Assembly: GCA_903873805.1 (NCBI GenBank)
Contig: CAIQQB010000026.1
Coordinates: 1 to 38,165 of the forward strand
Source of the DNA: an uncultured Opitutia bacterium
GTDB taxonomy: Bacteria; Verrucomicrobiota; Verrucomicrobiia; Opitutales; Opitutaceae
Direction: 5' to 3'
DNA length: 38,165 nucleotides
Each line of letters begins with the position of its first letter. Within the stretch, counting starts at the first letter, position 1. A model generated the notes under the pieces. That model saw nothing but the letters and a program-made list of their open reading frames with translations. It was not told where the DNA came from and searched no databases. A program made the position numbers and the translations under genes. Of the stretch, positions 1 to 7,366 are shown piece after piece.

Positions 1-1
1 A

Positions 2-103
2 ACGCTGGTTTCATCCTTCATTCAAAGCGGATTGTGGATCGGAGCCGGAGGCGAAGACCAGTCCGTTTCCACCATTTCGGGCTCCCGGGCTTACCCACAG
101 TAA
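2..103 (+). CDS. Possible 3' end of an unidentified gene
   Basis: Frame 2 is open from the window edge to a TAA at 101-103 and reads like ordinary protein (ending in ISGSRAYPQ). It is only 33 codons long, has no recognisable domain, and the reading could be chance in GC-rich DNA. The following bases up to 229 show no gene, RNA or clear repeat. If real, the gene converges on the TPR-like gene. Confidence 0.2.
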   Translation, partial: TLVSSFIQSGLWIGAGGEDQSVSTISGSRAYPQ

Positions 104-229
104 ATGACATTTAGCCAAGATGTGTGGCGGCATAGTGCCGGGAGCCATCCAAGCTATGGCTTGCCCAGTCGGCGGGTAACAACCGCATTCAGTGCGTGTT
201 TGCCTCGCACTGGGCGCTAATCCACCTGT

Positions 230-544
230 TCAACGAGCGCTGGTCGCACCGAGCAGTGCCGTGAGCTCGGCTGCCGGTTCCTCGTGATTCTGGGTCTGCG
301 CCAGAGCCAGCGCAGACTCCAACACGTTCCGGGCCTCGTCCGTGCGTCCAAGCTGCAGCAGCGCCTTGCCCAGAAGGATGCGGGGCATCATCCATTCGGT
401 CTTCCGGGTGGCGCAAAACTGCCAGTGTTCCACGGCCTCGGATAAACGGGATTCCGCGGCCAGGGCCTGGGCCAGACTGAAACGGAACAACTCGTTGTCC
501 GGCTGTTGCGCCACGAGGGCCGCGAATTGGGCTGACCGTGTCAT
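230..544 (-). CDS. Short TPR-like protein
   Basis: A 104-residue all-helical protein with two tandem TPR-like helix pairs: one around residues 15-45 (LFRFSLAQALAAESRLSEAV) and one around 52-85 (ILLGKALLQLGRTDEARNVL), each with the small/large residue spacing of tetratricopeptide repeats. TPR proteins usually act as protein-protein adaptors; no enzymatic motif is present and no signal peptide is visible, so it should be cytosolic. Its ATG overlaps the TGA of the upstream phosphatase gene in an ATGA junction (541-544), so it is probably translated by re-initiation after the phosphatase and may work with it. The partner is unknown. The TPR call is by pattern only. Confidence 0.75.
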   Translation of the reverse strand: MTRSAQFAALVAQQPDNELFRFSLAQALAAESRLSEAVEHWQFCATRKTEWMMPRILLGKALLQLGRTDEARNVLESALALAQTQNHEEPAAELTALLGATSAR

Positions 545-1263
545 CCGCCGGGCTCATCCACCCGGACGAGCACACCAGTGGCATTGTCATGGCCGCCGTG
601 CAGCAGGGCCCGCTTGATGATCTCCTCCAGGCACTCCTTGGGCGAGCTGTCCTGCGACAGCACAATCGCCAGCTCGGCATCGGCCACCATGCCGGTGACA
701 CCGTCGCTGACGAAGAGCCAGCGGTCTCCCGGCAGTACTTCGTGCTCGCTGAGGTCAATGTCGAGGGCGTCAGGCTGGCCGATGCACCGGGTGAGCGTAT
801 AGGGGTGATGGGATGCTGCCGGCACCACTTCGCCCAGGGCCCGCCGCCGCCGGGCCTCGTTTTCCATGGTATGATCCTCGGTTTGATGGGTGAGCTGTCC
901 CGCGCGAAACAGATAGCAGCGCGAATCGCCCACGTGGGCCAGCTGGACCTTGGTGCCGGTGAAGTGTCCCACCGTCAGAGTGGTGCCAATGCCGGAATCG
1001 GGACTGAGCAGCCTGCCAAGTCGCAGCACAGCCTCGTTGGTTGCCCTGACGACTTGTTCCAACGAACCTGAGCTGTTGCAGCCATCCATCACGCTGCGGG
1101 CGACGGTGCGGACCGCACATTCCGAGGCCTCTCCACCATTGGGGAGGCCGCCAACTCCGTCCGCCACGCCGAACAATCCGAGCTCCTCCCGGCAAAGGAA
1201 GTTGTCCTCATTCTGGAGGCGAACTTTGCCGATGTTGCTGAGGGCGGCGGAACGGAGCTTCAT
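541..1263 (-). CDS. PP2C-family Ser/Thr protein phosphatase
   Basis: A 240-residue single-domain PP2C (PPM) phosphatase of the bacterial Stp/PrpC type, which removes phosphate from Ser/Thr residues using two Mn/Mg ions. Visible motifs in order are NEDNF (19-22), the metal-binding DGVGG at 35-39, GTTL near 93-96, the LAHVGDSRCYL strand (109-118), the SDGVT loop with D187, and the C-terminal HDNATG with D226. All expected metal ligands are present, so it should be active. Length fits the family and there is no membrane segment. It lies 51 bases downstream of the helicase gene on the same strand and is coupled by ATGA to the TPR-like gene. No partner Ser/Thr kinase gene is in the window. Confidence 0.93.
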   Translation of the reverse strand: MKLRSAALSNIGKVRLQNEDNFLCREELGLFGVADGVGGLPNGGEASECAVRTVARSVMDGCNSSGSLEQVVRATNEAVLRLGRLLSPDSGIGTTLTVGHFTGTKVQLAHVGDSRCYLFRAGQLTHQTEDHTMENEARRRRALGEVVPAASHHPYTLTRCIGQPDALDIDLSEHEVLPGDRWLFVSDGVTGMVADAELAIVLSQDSSPKECLEEIIKRALLHGGHDNATGVLVRVDEPGG

Positions 1264-1314
1264 GGGGATGGATACTCACGATGGAGCGGCCACGCGCGGC
1301 GTGCAAGCCGTCAC

Positions 1315-3384
1315 CTACAGAAACGGCTGAAATCGTTCGACGCGGTCGGTTTGATTCATCCGCACCGGGCCACGTCCCGGCAGGCACTCCAGAAATCGCC
1401 GGCCGTAGGATTTCTGCACGATGCGCGAGTCGAGGATGGTCAGCACGCCGCGGTCCCGGGCGGTGCGGATGAGCCGTCCCGCACCCTGGCGGAACTTGAT
1501 CAGGGCGTCGGGGAGTGTCAGCTCGGTGAAGGGGTCGCCGCCCCGCTCGCGGATCCACTCCGCCCGTGCCTCCAGCACCGGGTGCGACGGCACCTCGAAC
1601 GGCAGACGGGTGATGATCACCTGCGACAGTGCGTCGCCCGGCACATCGATCCCCGTCCAGAAGCTGTCCGTGCCGAACAGCACGCCGTTGCCGGCTGCGC
1701 GAAGCTGTCGTGCCAGCTCCGTCCGCGAGGTGTCGCGCCCCTGCAGGAAGAATGGCCGCCGCGCCCCGTCATAAACGGGCTCCAACACCGCCGCGACCGC
1801 CCGCATATCGGCATAGCTTGTGAAGAGCACGAGCGACCCGCCGGCCGTCCGGCGGGTGCAGAAATCGATATAATCCGTCAGCGTTTCCAGGGCGAGCCGA
1901 GCGTCCTGCGCCGAGGGCAGCGGCACGTCGGTGGCGACAAACACCCGCAGATTGCGCGCGAAGTCGAAGGGCGACGCTTCGACTGCCGTCCTCGCCCCCG
2001 CTGCGCCCACGCGCTGCTGGAACGCCCCGATGTCCCCGCCCACCGCCAGGGTCGCGCTGGTAAATACCACCGCGGTGTGCCGCTCCAGCAGCGCCTCGCG
2101 CAACAGCGGCGCCACGTCAATCGGCGCCGTGCGCAGCGTCACGATGGTCTGCCGCCGGCCCGAACGCTCCACCCAGTAGACCTGCTGGTCGGTGTCGGCC
2201 ACGTTCAGGAACTGGCGCAGGCTCGTCTGCAGGGTGCGGACTTTCCCCGCCTGCTCCTGCAACTCGTCCCGCTCGCGGCCATCCTCCAGCTTGTCCGCCC
2301 GCTTCTTCATCGCCAGGTGCAGCGCCCCCAGCGGTTCGTCCATCCACGGCTCGGCGAAGCCGGCCTCCCGGACCCGGACGACGGCCTGCTTGGTGAGCAA
2401 CCGCTCGTCCACAAACGCGAAAAACTGGTGCGCCGCCTCCAGCGCATCATCGACCAGCTGCCGGTCGCGGGCGTCGCCAAATTTTGCCAGCAGACCGCGT
2501 TTCGTCTTCGGGTTGTAAAGGTGCTTGAGCAACCGGTCGGTCCCGTAGCTGCTGACGCGCATTCCGAAATGGTCGGTCGCCACGTCCGGCACGGTGTGGG
2601 CCTCGTCGAGCACCACGAAGTCGTCGGGAAACAGCACCCCGCGCGCGCCGCCCTTTTCCGCCGCCCCGCCGCCGGCGAGGTGGGCGAAGAGCAGCGAATG
2701 GTTGACGATGATGACCTGCGCGCTCCGCAGCCGGGCGCGGGCGCGCTGATAGAAGCAGCGCGTGCAGTCGCAGTATTTGCGCGCGCAGCCCGACGAGTCG
2801 GCGTTGATCAGCTCCCACACCTCGGGCGCCGGCGGGGGCGACAGTTCGTGGCGCAGGCCCTCGGCGGCCGTCTCAGCCCAGGCGGCGATGCGTTGCAATT
2901 CGGCGTGCTCGGGCGTGGCGAATAGCTCATGCTTGTCGCGCAGCGCCGCCACCAGCCGGGTCGTGCAGAGGTAGTTGGCTTTGCCCACAAGCACGGCCGA
3001 CTTGAACTTTCCGTAGGCCTCCAGCTCCGGCGCCGCGGCCAGCACCCGGCGGCACAGCGGCAGGTCCGCCTGCTCCAGCTGCTCCTGCAGCGCAATCGTA
3101 TGGGTCGAGACCACGAGCTGACGGCTCTGGTCCACCGCGTGGATGATGCCCGGCAGCAGGTAGGCGAGCGACTTGCCGACGCCCGTGCCGGCCTCGAACA
3201 GCAGCGGCTCGTCGGCCTTGAGGGCGGCGGCGACGGCGCGGGCCATTTTCTCCTGCTGCGGCCGGTGTTCTAGCTTCAGGGCGGAGGCGAGGACGCCGTC
3301 GGCTGCGAAGATGCGCGCCGCCAGCCGCGGCGCGTGGGCGGGTGGCGGGGGTGGGGCGTCGTGCTCTTCCTGGAGACCGATCAT
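1315..3384 (-). CDS. DinG/XPD-type ATP-dependent Fe-S DNA helicase
   Basis: A 689-residue superfamily 2 helicase of the DinG/YoaA/XPD group, which unwinds DNA 5' to 3' and in known members resolves R-loops and damaged replication structures. Walker A is EAGTGVGKS (64-72) with K71; the DEAH box is at 260-263. Between them is a cysteine cluster (C140, C200, C205, C207, C210) in the position of the 4Fe-4S domain of this family. Motif VI is the QGAGRLIR stretch near the C-terminus. The ATG at 3384 places Walker A at the usual distance. The N-terminal stretch carries a run of five prolines. It heads a probable operon with the phosphatase and TPR genes and is divergent from the metal ATPase across a REP-bearing spacer. 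Confidence 0.92.
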   Translation of the reverse strand: MIGLQEEHDAPPPPPAHAPRLAARIFAADGVLASALKLEHRPQQEKMARAVAAALKADEPLLFEAGTGVGKSLAYLLPGIIHAVDQSRQLVVSTHTIALQEQLEQADLPLCRRVLAAAPELEAYGKFKSAVLVGKANYLCTTRLVAALRDKHELFATPEHAELQRIAAWAETAAEGLRHELSPPPAPEVWELINADSSGCARKYCDCTRCFYQRARARLRSAQVIIVNHSLLFAHLAGGGAAEKGGARGVLFPDDFVVLDEAHTVPDVATDHFGMRVSSYGTDRLLKHLYNPKTKRGLLAKFGDARDRQLVDDALEAAHQFFAFVDERLLTKQAVVRVREAGFAEPWMDEPLGALHLAMKKRADKLEDGRERDELQEQAGKVRTLQTSLRQFLNVADTDQQVYWVERSGRRQTIVTLRTAPIDVAPLLREALLERHTAVVFTSATLAVGGDIGAFQQRVGAAGARTAVEASPFDFARNLRVFVATDVPLPSAQDARLALETLTDYIDFCTRRTAGGSLVLFTSYADMRAVAAVLEPVYDGARRPFFLQGRDTSRTELARQLRAAGNGVLFGTDSFWTGIDVPGDALSQVIITRLPFEVPSHPVLEARAEWIRERGGDPFTELTLPDALIKFRQGAGRLIRTARDRGVLTILDSRIVQKSYGRRFLECLPGRGPVRMNQTDRVERFQPFL

Positions 3385-3444
3385 GAAGGTTCAAAATGGC
3401 CCCGCCGGCACCCTTCGCGCAACCGGCAAAATGCTTCTGAAACT

Positions 3445-3466
3445 GTAGGCCAGGTCGCTGACCTGG
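3445..3466 (+). repeat. GTAG-type REP hairpin
   Basis: GTAG at 3445-3448 is followed directly by a perfect 7-bp stem (CCAGGTC/GACCTGG, 3450-3466) with the 3-base loop GCT; a G-T pair can extend it. The tetranucleotide followed by a palindrome is the form of REP sequences mobilised by RAYT (TnpA_REP) transposases. It lies just upstream of the pair at 3486-3560 and differs in stem sequence. Confidence 0.55.
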
Positions 3467-3485
3467 TTCCGACGCATTCTGTCTT

Positions 3486-3560
3486 GTAGGGGCGCAGTCT
3501 TGCTGCGCCCGTTGCAAGCGGTCGAACGACACCAAGGGCGCAGCAAGTCTGCGCCCCTAC
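3486..3560. repeat. Inverted pair of GTAG REPs (BIME-like)
   Basis: Two hairpins point at each other. The left is GTAG (3486-3489), then GGGCGCAG, loop TCTTG, CTGCGCCC. The right is GGGCGCAG (3536-3543), loop CAAGT, CTGCGCCC, closed by CTAC (3557-3560), which is GTAG on the other strand. Both have perfect 8-bp stems and 5-base loops. The layout matches bacterial interspersed mosaic elements. It sits between the divergent helicase and ATPase genes, upstream of the ATPase start, where it could affect transcription. Confidence 0.75.
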
Positions 3561-3582
3561 AAAACCGCTCTTTTGCCGCGAT

Positions 3583-3596
3583 GGATTGCGCAATCC
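3583..3596. promoter_or_regulatory. 14-bp perfect palindrome upstream of the metal ATPase
   Basis: GGATTGCGCAATCC is a perfect palindrome ending 71 bases before the ATPase start codon. It has no loop, so it looks more like a protein-binding dyad than a terminator. An operator for a metal-responsive repressor is possible, but no matching regulator gene is nearby and the assignment is inference only. Confidence 0.3.
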
Positions 3597-3667
3597 GCGA
3601 TTATTGCTTCGCCCCACCCCCCCACTTCGCATTTGCGCGGGCGGGCCGGGCGCGTGATGGTGTGGCA

Positions 3668-5902
3668 ATGACTGCTTCCGCCACGCCACCGAACTGGACC
3701 GAGACGCTGGCCGCGTTCCTCAGCGCCGCACCGGGCATCGAGGCGGTGCGGCTCGACCCGGTTGCGCGCAAGGTTTCCGTGGCCACGTTCGGGGCGGTGG
3801 ACGAGGCGGCCCTGCGGGTGCGGCTCGCCGAGACTCTGGCCGCCATCGAGGCGCAGTTCGGCATTCAAGAGAAGGCTCCCGCCGGATTCACGCTGCGTCA
3901 CGATGGTGGCGTCACCGAGCTGGCCGGGGAAACCTGTGCGACCGCCCCCAAGCTCTGGAAGTGGCGGGAGTTTGCCTGGCCCGAGCCGCCGACCGTCGCC
4001 ACGGCCGAGCCTGCCGAGCCGGAATGGAAGGCCCTCACCGCGTTGGCTGCCGTGTGCGGCGTGGCGGGTCTGGCCGGTTGGATCACGGGCCAGTTTGCTT
4101 TGCTGCCGGAACCGGGCGCACGGATTCTCTACGGCATCGCGCTAATCGCTGGCGGCTGGGACGCCGCCAAGGATTCCTGGGAAAACCTCCGCGTCCGGAA
4201 GCTCGACATCCATTTTCTGATGCTCGCCGTCGCCATCGGGGCGGTGGCCATCGGCGCGTGGGGCGAGGCGGTGCTGCTGCTGTTCCTGTTCTCCTCCTCG
4301 GGAGCGATGGAGGAGTTTGCGCTCGACCGGACGCACCGCGAGGTCAGCGCCCTGCTCAAGACGGCGCCGAAGTTCGCTACGCTGATGCTAGCCGACGGCG
4401 GTGAGCGCGAAGTGCCGGTGGAGCTGCTCAAACTCGGTGACCGGGTGCTGGTGCGGCCGGGCGGGGCATTTCCGGCCGACGGCAATGTGCTGAAAGGGCG
4501 GAGCGCCAGCGACGAGGCGGCGCTGACGGGCGAGGCCGTGCCGGTCGAAAAGGGTATCGGCGATCCGGTTTTCAGCGGCACGCTCAACCTCTGGGGGGCG
4601 GTCGAGTTCGAGGTGAAACGACTGCCGGGTGAGAGCACGCTGCAAAAGATCATCCGGCTCATCCAGACGGCGCAGAAGCTGCGCGCGCCGAGCGAGCGGT
4701 TTACCGACAAGTTCGGCGGCAGCTACACGCTCGCGGTGCTGGGCGGATGCGCGGTGATGTTTTTCGTGTGGTGGCTGGGCTTCAGGCTGCCGGCCTTCGC
4801 CAACGCACCGGGCACCACCTCGGCATTTTACCGGACGATGACCCTGCTGGTTGTCACCAGCCCATGCGCGCTGGTCCTCTCGATTCCCTCGGCCATCCTC
4901 GCCGCGATCGCCTGGGGGGCGCGCCACGGGGTGCTGTTCCGCGGCGGGGCGGCGATTGAGAAACTGGCGGACGTTAACGTGGTCGCGCTGGACAAAACCG
5001 GGACGCTTACGACGGGCGAGCTGGCGGTGGTTGGCTACGAAAGTTTTCCGCCCGGCCGGGAGCAGGAGGTCATCGCGCTGGCCCATGCGTTGGAGGCCAA
5101 CTCGCAACACCCGCTGGCCCGCGCCATCGTGCGCGATGCGCAGGCGCGGGGTGTGCGGGCGGCGGAGATCGAGGAATTTCAATCGCTCACCGGGAAAGGC
5201 GTGCGCGGACGCGTCGGGGGCGGGCAGGTGCTGCTCGGCCGGCGCGAACTGCTGGAACAGGGTCCGCTGGCGGCCTGGGCCAACCAGCTGCCGCCCGCGC
5301 CCGCAGAACTCGCCGAGGTGTGGGTCATCGGCCAGGACATGGTCGGCCGGGTGCTGCTGCGCGACGAAATCCGCAGCGCATCGCGCGGGGTGCTCACGGC
5401 GCTGAAGGCCGCGGGCATCCGGACGGTCATGTTGACGGGCGACCGGCGGCAGGCGGCCGAGGCGGTCGCGCGTGAGCTGGGCCTCGACGAAGTGAAGTCC
5501 GGTTTGTCCCCCGAACAGAAAGTCGAGGCGATCCAGGCGTTGCGGGTCGGAGGCAGGAAGGTCGCAATGATGGGCGACGGCGTGAACGATGCGCCATGCC
5601 TCGCGGCGGCGGATGTGAGCGTGGCAATGGGCGCGCGGGGGAGTGACGCGGCCCTGGAGCAAGCGGAGGTCATCCTGATGCACGACCGCATCGAGAACTT
5701 CCTAGCGGCCTTTAAGCTGAGCCGGCGCGCGAAGGCGATTATCCGGCAGAACCTGACCATTTCGCTGGGCGTGGTGGTGCTGATGGCGGTGGCGGCGATC
5801 TTCGGGATCGTGCCGCTCGCGGTCGGCGTCGCCGCGCACGAGGGCAGCACCGTGGTCGTGTGCCTGAATTCGCTGCGGCTGCTGTTTGGGAAGAACCGGT
5901 GA
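3668..5902 (+). CDS. P1B-4 type heavy-metal translocating P-type ATPase
   Basis: A 744-residue P-type ATPase exporting a transition metal across the inner membrane. The start is taken as the ATG at 3668, because residues before it in the open frame look like translated spacer. An N-terminal ferredoxin-like domain of about 75 residues lacks the usual CxxC metal motif. Then come membrane helices, the TGEAVPVEKG actuator loop, the membrane SPC motif (398-400), the phosphorylated D442 of DKTGT, the QHP loop of the nucleotide domain and the GDGVND hinge. The last helix carries HEGST from H724. SPC with HEG(G/S)T is the signature of subgroup P1B-4, whose characterised members move Co2+ or Fe2+ (CoaT, CtpD, PfeT). 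Those metals are more likely than Cu or Zn. The next gene starts 7 bases after its stop. Confidence 0.9.
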   Translation: MTASATPPNWTETLAAFLSAAPGIEAVRLDPVARKVSVATFGAVDEAALRVRLAETLAAIEAQFGIQEKAPAGFTLRHDGGVTELAGETCATAPKLWKWREFAWPEPPTVATAEPAEPEWKALTALAAVCGVAGLAGWITGQFALLPEPGARILYGIALIAGGWDAAKDSWENLRVRKLDIHFLMLAVAIGAVAIGAWGEAVLLLFLFSSSGAMEEFALDRTHREVSALLKTAPKFATLMLADGGEREVPVELLKLGDRVLVRPGGAFPADGNVLKGRSASDEAALTGEAVPVEKGIGDPVFSGTLNLWGAVEFEVKRLPGESTLQKIIRLIQTAQKLRAPSERFTDKFGGSYTLAVLGGCAVMFFVWWLGFRLPAFANAPGTTSAFYRTMTLLVVTSPCALVLSIPSAILAAIAWGARHGVLFRGGAAIEKLADVNVVALDKTGTLTTGELAVVGYESFPPGREQEVIALAHALEANSQHPLARAIVRDAQARGVRAAEIEEFQSLTGKGVRGRVGGGQVLLGRRELLEQGPLAAWANQLPPAPAELAEVWVIGQDMVGRVLLRDEIRSASRGVLTALKAAGIRTVMLTGDRRQAAEAVARELGLDEVKSGLSPEQKVEAIQALRVGGRKVAMMGDGVNDAPCLAAADVSVAMGARGSDAALEQAEVILMHDRIENFLAAFKLSRRAKAIIRQNLTISLGVVVLMAVAAIFGIVPLAVGVAAHEGSTVVVCLNSLRLLFGKNR

Positions 5903-5909
5903 AGCTTCG

Positions 5910-6683
5910 ATGCGTTTCACGCGCGCCATTGTTTGCCCACCGGGCGACCATTTTGCCGCCGGGCAAACGACGGCCGGGCTGGGCGCACCGGATGTCACCC
6001 TGGCGAAAGCGCAACACGAGAGCTATGTGCGGGCGTTGGAAGCGGAGGGACTGGAGGTCACGCACCTGGCGGCGGCGGCGGATTTCCCCGACGGGACATT
6101 CATCGAGGACACGGCGGTCGTGACGGCGCGCGGGGTGCTGCTGACCCGGCCGGGCGAGGAGAGCCGGCGGGGTGAGGTGGCCGGGGTGGGGCGAGCGCTG
6201 TCAGAATATTTTCAGCCCATCGCGACGATCCAGGCACCGGGCACATTGGACGGTGGCGACGTGTGTGAGGCGGATGGATTCTTCTTTATCGGACTTTCAC
6301 AGCGCTCCAACGAGGCGGGGGCCCAGCAGCTCGCCCGGTGGCTCGCCGGGCTGGGCTACAGGTCGGCGATGGTGGATATCCGCGGCTTGGGTGGCCTGTT
6401 GCACCTGAAGAGCGGGCTGTCCCATCTGGGTGGCCGGCGACTGGCGGCCATCGGAGAATTGGCAGATCATCCGGCCTTTCGGGACTGGGACATGCTGCGG
6501 GTGCCGGCGGGCGAGGCGTATGCGGCGAATATTCTGCGGGTGAACGACGCCATGTTGGTGCCGGCGGGATTCCCGCAGATGTCGGCAGCCGTGCGCGGGC
6601 TCGGGTTGCGGGTGGTCGAACTGGAGATGTCCGAGTTCCGGAAAATGGACGGCGCGTTGAGCTGCCTGTCGCTGCGGTGGTGA
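5910..6683 (+). CDS. ddaH: Dimethylargininase-like amidinohydrolase
   Basis: A 257-residue protein of the guanidino-group modifying superfamily, closest in pattern to N(G),N(G)-dimethylarginine dimethylaminohydrolase, which makes citrulline and methylamines from methylated arginine. Key pieces are FIEDTAVV (E66, D67), the LDGGDV segment near 113-118, H165 in the LHLKSG loop and C252 in GALSCLSL at the C-terminus, giving the Cys/His/acid set of the fold. No signal peptide is visible, so it is likely cytosolic. The ATG at 5910 lies 7 bases after the ATPase stop, so the two are probably cotranscribed, though no metabolic link is evident. A different guanidino substrate cannot be excluded. Confidence 0.85.
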   Translation: MRFTRAIVCPPGDHFAAGQTTAGLGAPDVTLAKAQHESYVRALEAEGLEVTHLAAAADFPDGTFIEDTAVVTARGVLLTRPGEESRRGEVAGVGRALSEYFQPIATIQAPGTLDGGDVCEADGFFFIGLSQRSNEAGAQQLARWLAGLGYRSAMVDIRGLGGLLHLKSGLSHLGGRRLAAIGELADHPAFRDWDMLRVPAGEAYAANILRVNDAMLVPAGFPQMSAAVRGLGLRVVELEMSEFRKMDGALSCLSLRW

Positions 6684-6753
6684 AAGGGGGGGCCGACGGG
6701 CGCAGAACGGGGCGAGGGCGCCCCGTCCCCACTTCGGAGGATCCCGTTCAGCC

Positions 6754-6814
6754 ATCGTTCTCGTTCTCCCGCGCGCAGCTCGGAACGAATGCGGATTCTG
6801 AGAACGAGAATGAT
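6754..6814. terminator. Long inverted repeat between convergent genes
   Basis: Bases 6754-6768 (ATCGTTCTCGTTCTC) pair with 6800-6814 over 14 of 15 positions, leaving a 31-base loop. It lies between the convergent ddaH-like and L,D-transpeptidase genes, where a bidirectional terminator is expected. There is no T-run and the loop is large, so it could instead be a dispersed palindromic repeat. Confidence 0.45.
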
Positions 6815-6828
6815 TCGAACCTGGCGGC

Positions 6829-7365
6829 TCAATCCCCGATCCACACCTGATCGCCCACGCGTACCTCGTCGTAGAGCGCGATGAGGTCGAGGTTGCGCAG
6901 CAGAACGCAGCCGGCGCTGCAGGGCTGGCCGATCTTGTCCTCGTGGTTCGTGCCGTGGAGGTAGATGTAGCGGTCGTGGGTGTCGACCTCGCCGCCGAGG
7001 TTCACCCCGGGTTCGAGCCCGCGAAGCCAGAGGATGCGGGTGGTGACGAGGTTGGCGCGGTTTTCCTCCTCGCTGAACTCGCTGAAGTGGTGGCCGGTGG
7101 GCACGCGGGACTTGAAGACCATCCCGGGCGGCTGGCCGGCGCCGATGCGCTCGGCGATCTCATGCAGGCCGCGCGGGGTGCCAAGCGAGTTCTTGATGTT
7201 CGAGGGCGGGCGGAGGGAAGTGGAGACGGGATGGCTGCGCACGAGCCCGCCGCCCCGGTAAAATTGCAGGGTTTGCGGCTCGAGGCGCACGACCAGAATC
7301 CGCTCTGCGGGCTTGATACCGAGGCGGGCGCATGTTTCGCTGACCGTTCTCAAAGGAGTCTCCAT
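6829..7365 (-). CDS. L,D-transpeptidase (YkuD domain)
   Basis: A 178-residue protein made almost entirely of a YkuD catalytic domain. Such enzymes form 3-3 crosslinks in peptidoglycan or attach proteins to it. The active-site segment is H137-G-T-N, followed by CSAGC with the catalytic Cys at C153. The usual SHGC is here SAGC, so the His before the Gly-Cys is replaced. No signal peptide or membrane anchor is visible at the N-terminus, which is odd for a periplasmic enzyme and may mean a non-classical route or a wrong start. The ATG at 7365 is chosen over a TTG at 7374. The gene is divergent from asd with a single base between the two start codons. Confidence 0.85.
   Translation of the reverse strand: METPLRTVSETCARLGIKPAERILVVRLEPQTLQFYRGGGLVRSHPVSTSLRPPSNIKNSLGTPRGLHEIAERIGAGQPPGMVFKSRVPTGHHFSEFSEEENRANLVTTRILWLRGLEPGVNLGGEVDTHDRYIYLHGTNHEDKIGQPCSAGCVLLRNLDLIALYDEVRVGDQVWIGD
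7352..7358 (+). promoter_or_regulatory. Ribosome binding site that fixes the asd start
   Basis: AAAGGAG ends 8 bases before the GTG at 7367 and is one of the few strong Shine-Dalgarno matches in the window. It supports GTG 7367 as the asd start rather than an upstream codon. The site lies inside the coding region of the divergent L,D-transpeptidase. Confidence 0.8.
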
Positions 7366-7366
7366 C

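Noticed and set aside
1351-2925. A 524-codon open frame opposite the helicase gene
   Set aside because: Composition is typical of a shadow frame (Arg, Pro, His, Gln-rich) and the helicase on the other strand has all family motifs.
3500-3667. N-terminal extension of the metal ATPase
   Set aside because: The extra 56 codons are translated REP and spacer sequence; the ATG at 3668 starts the family-like region.
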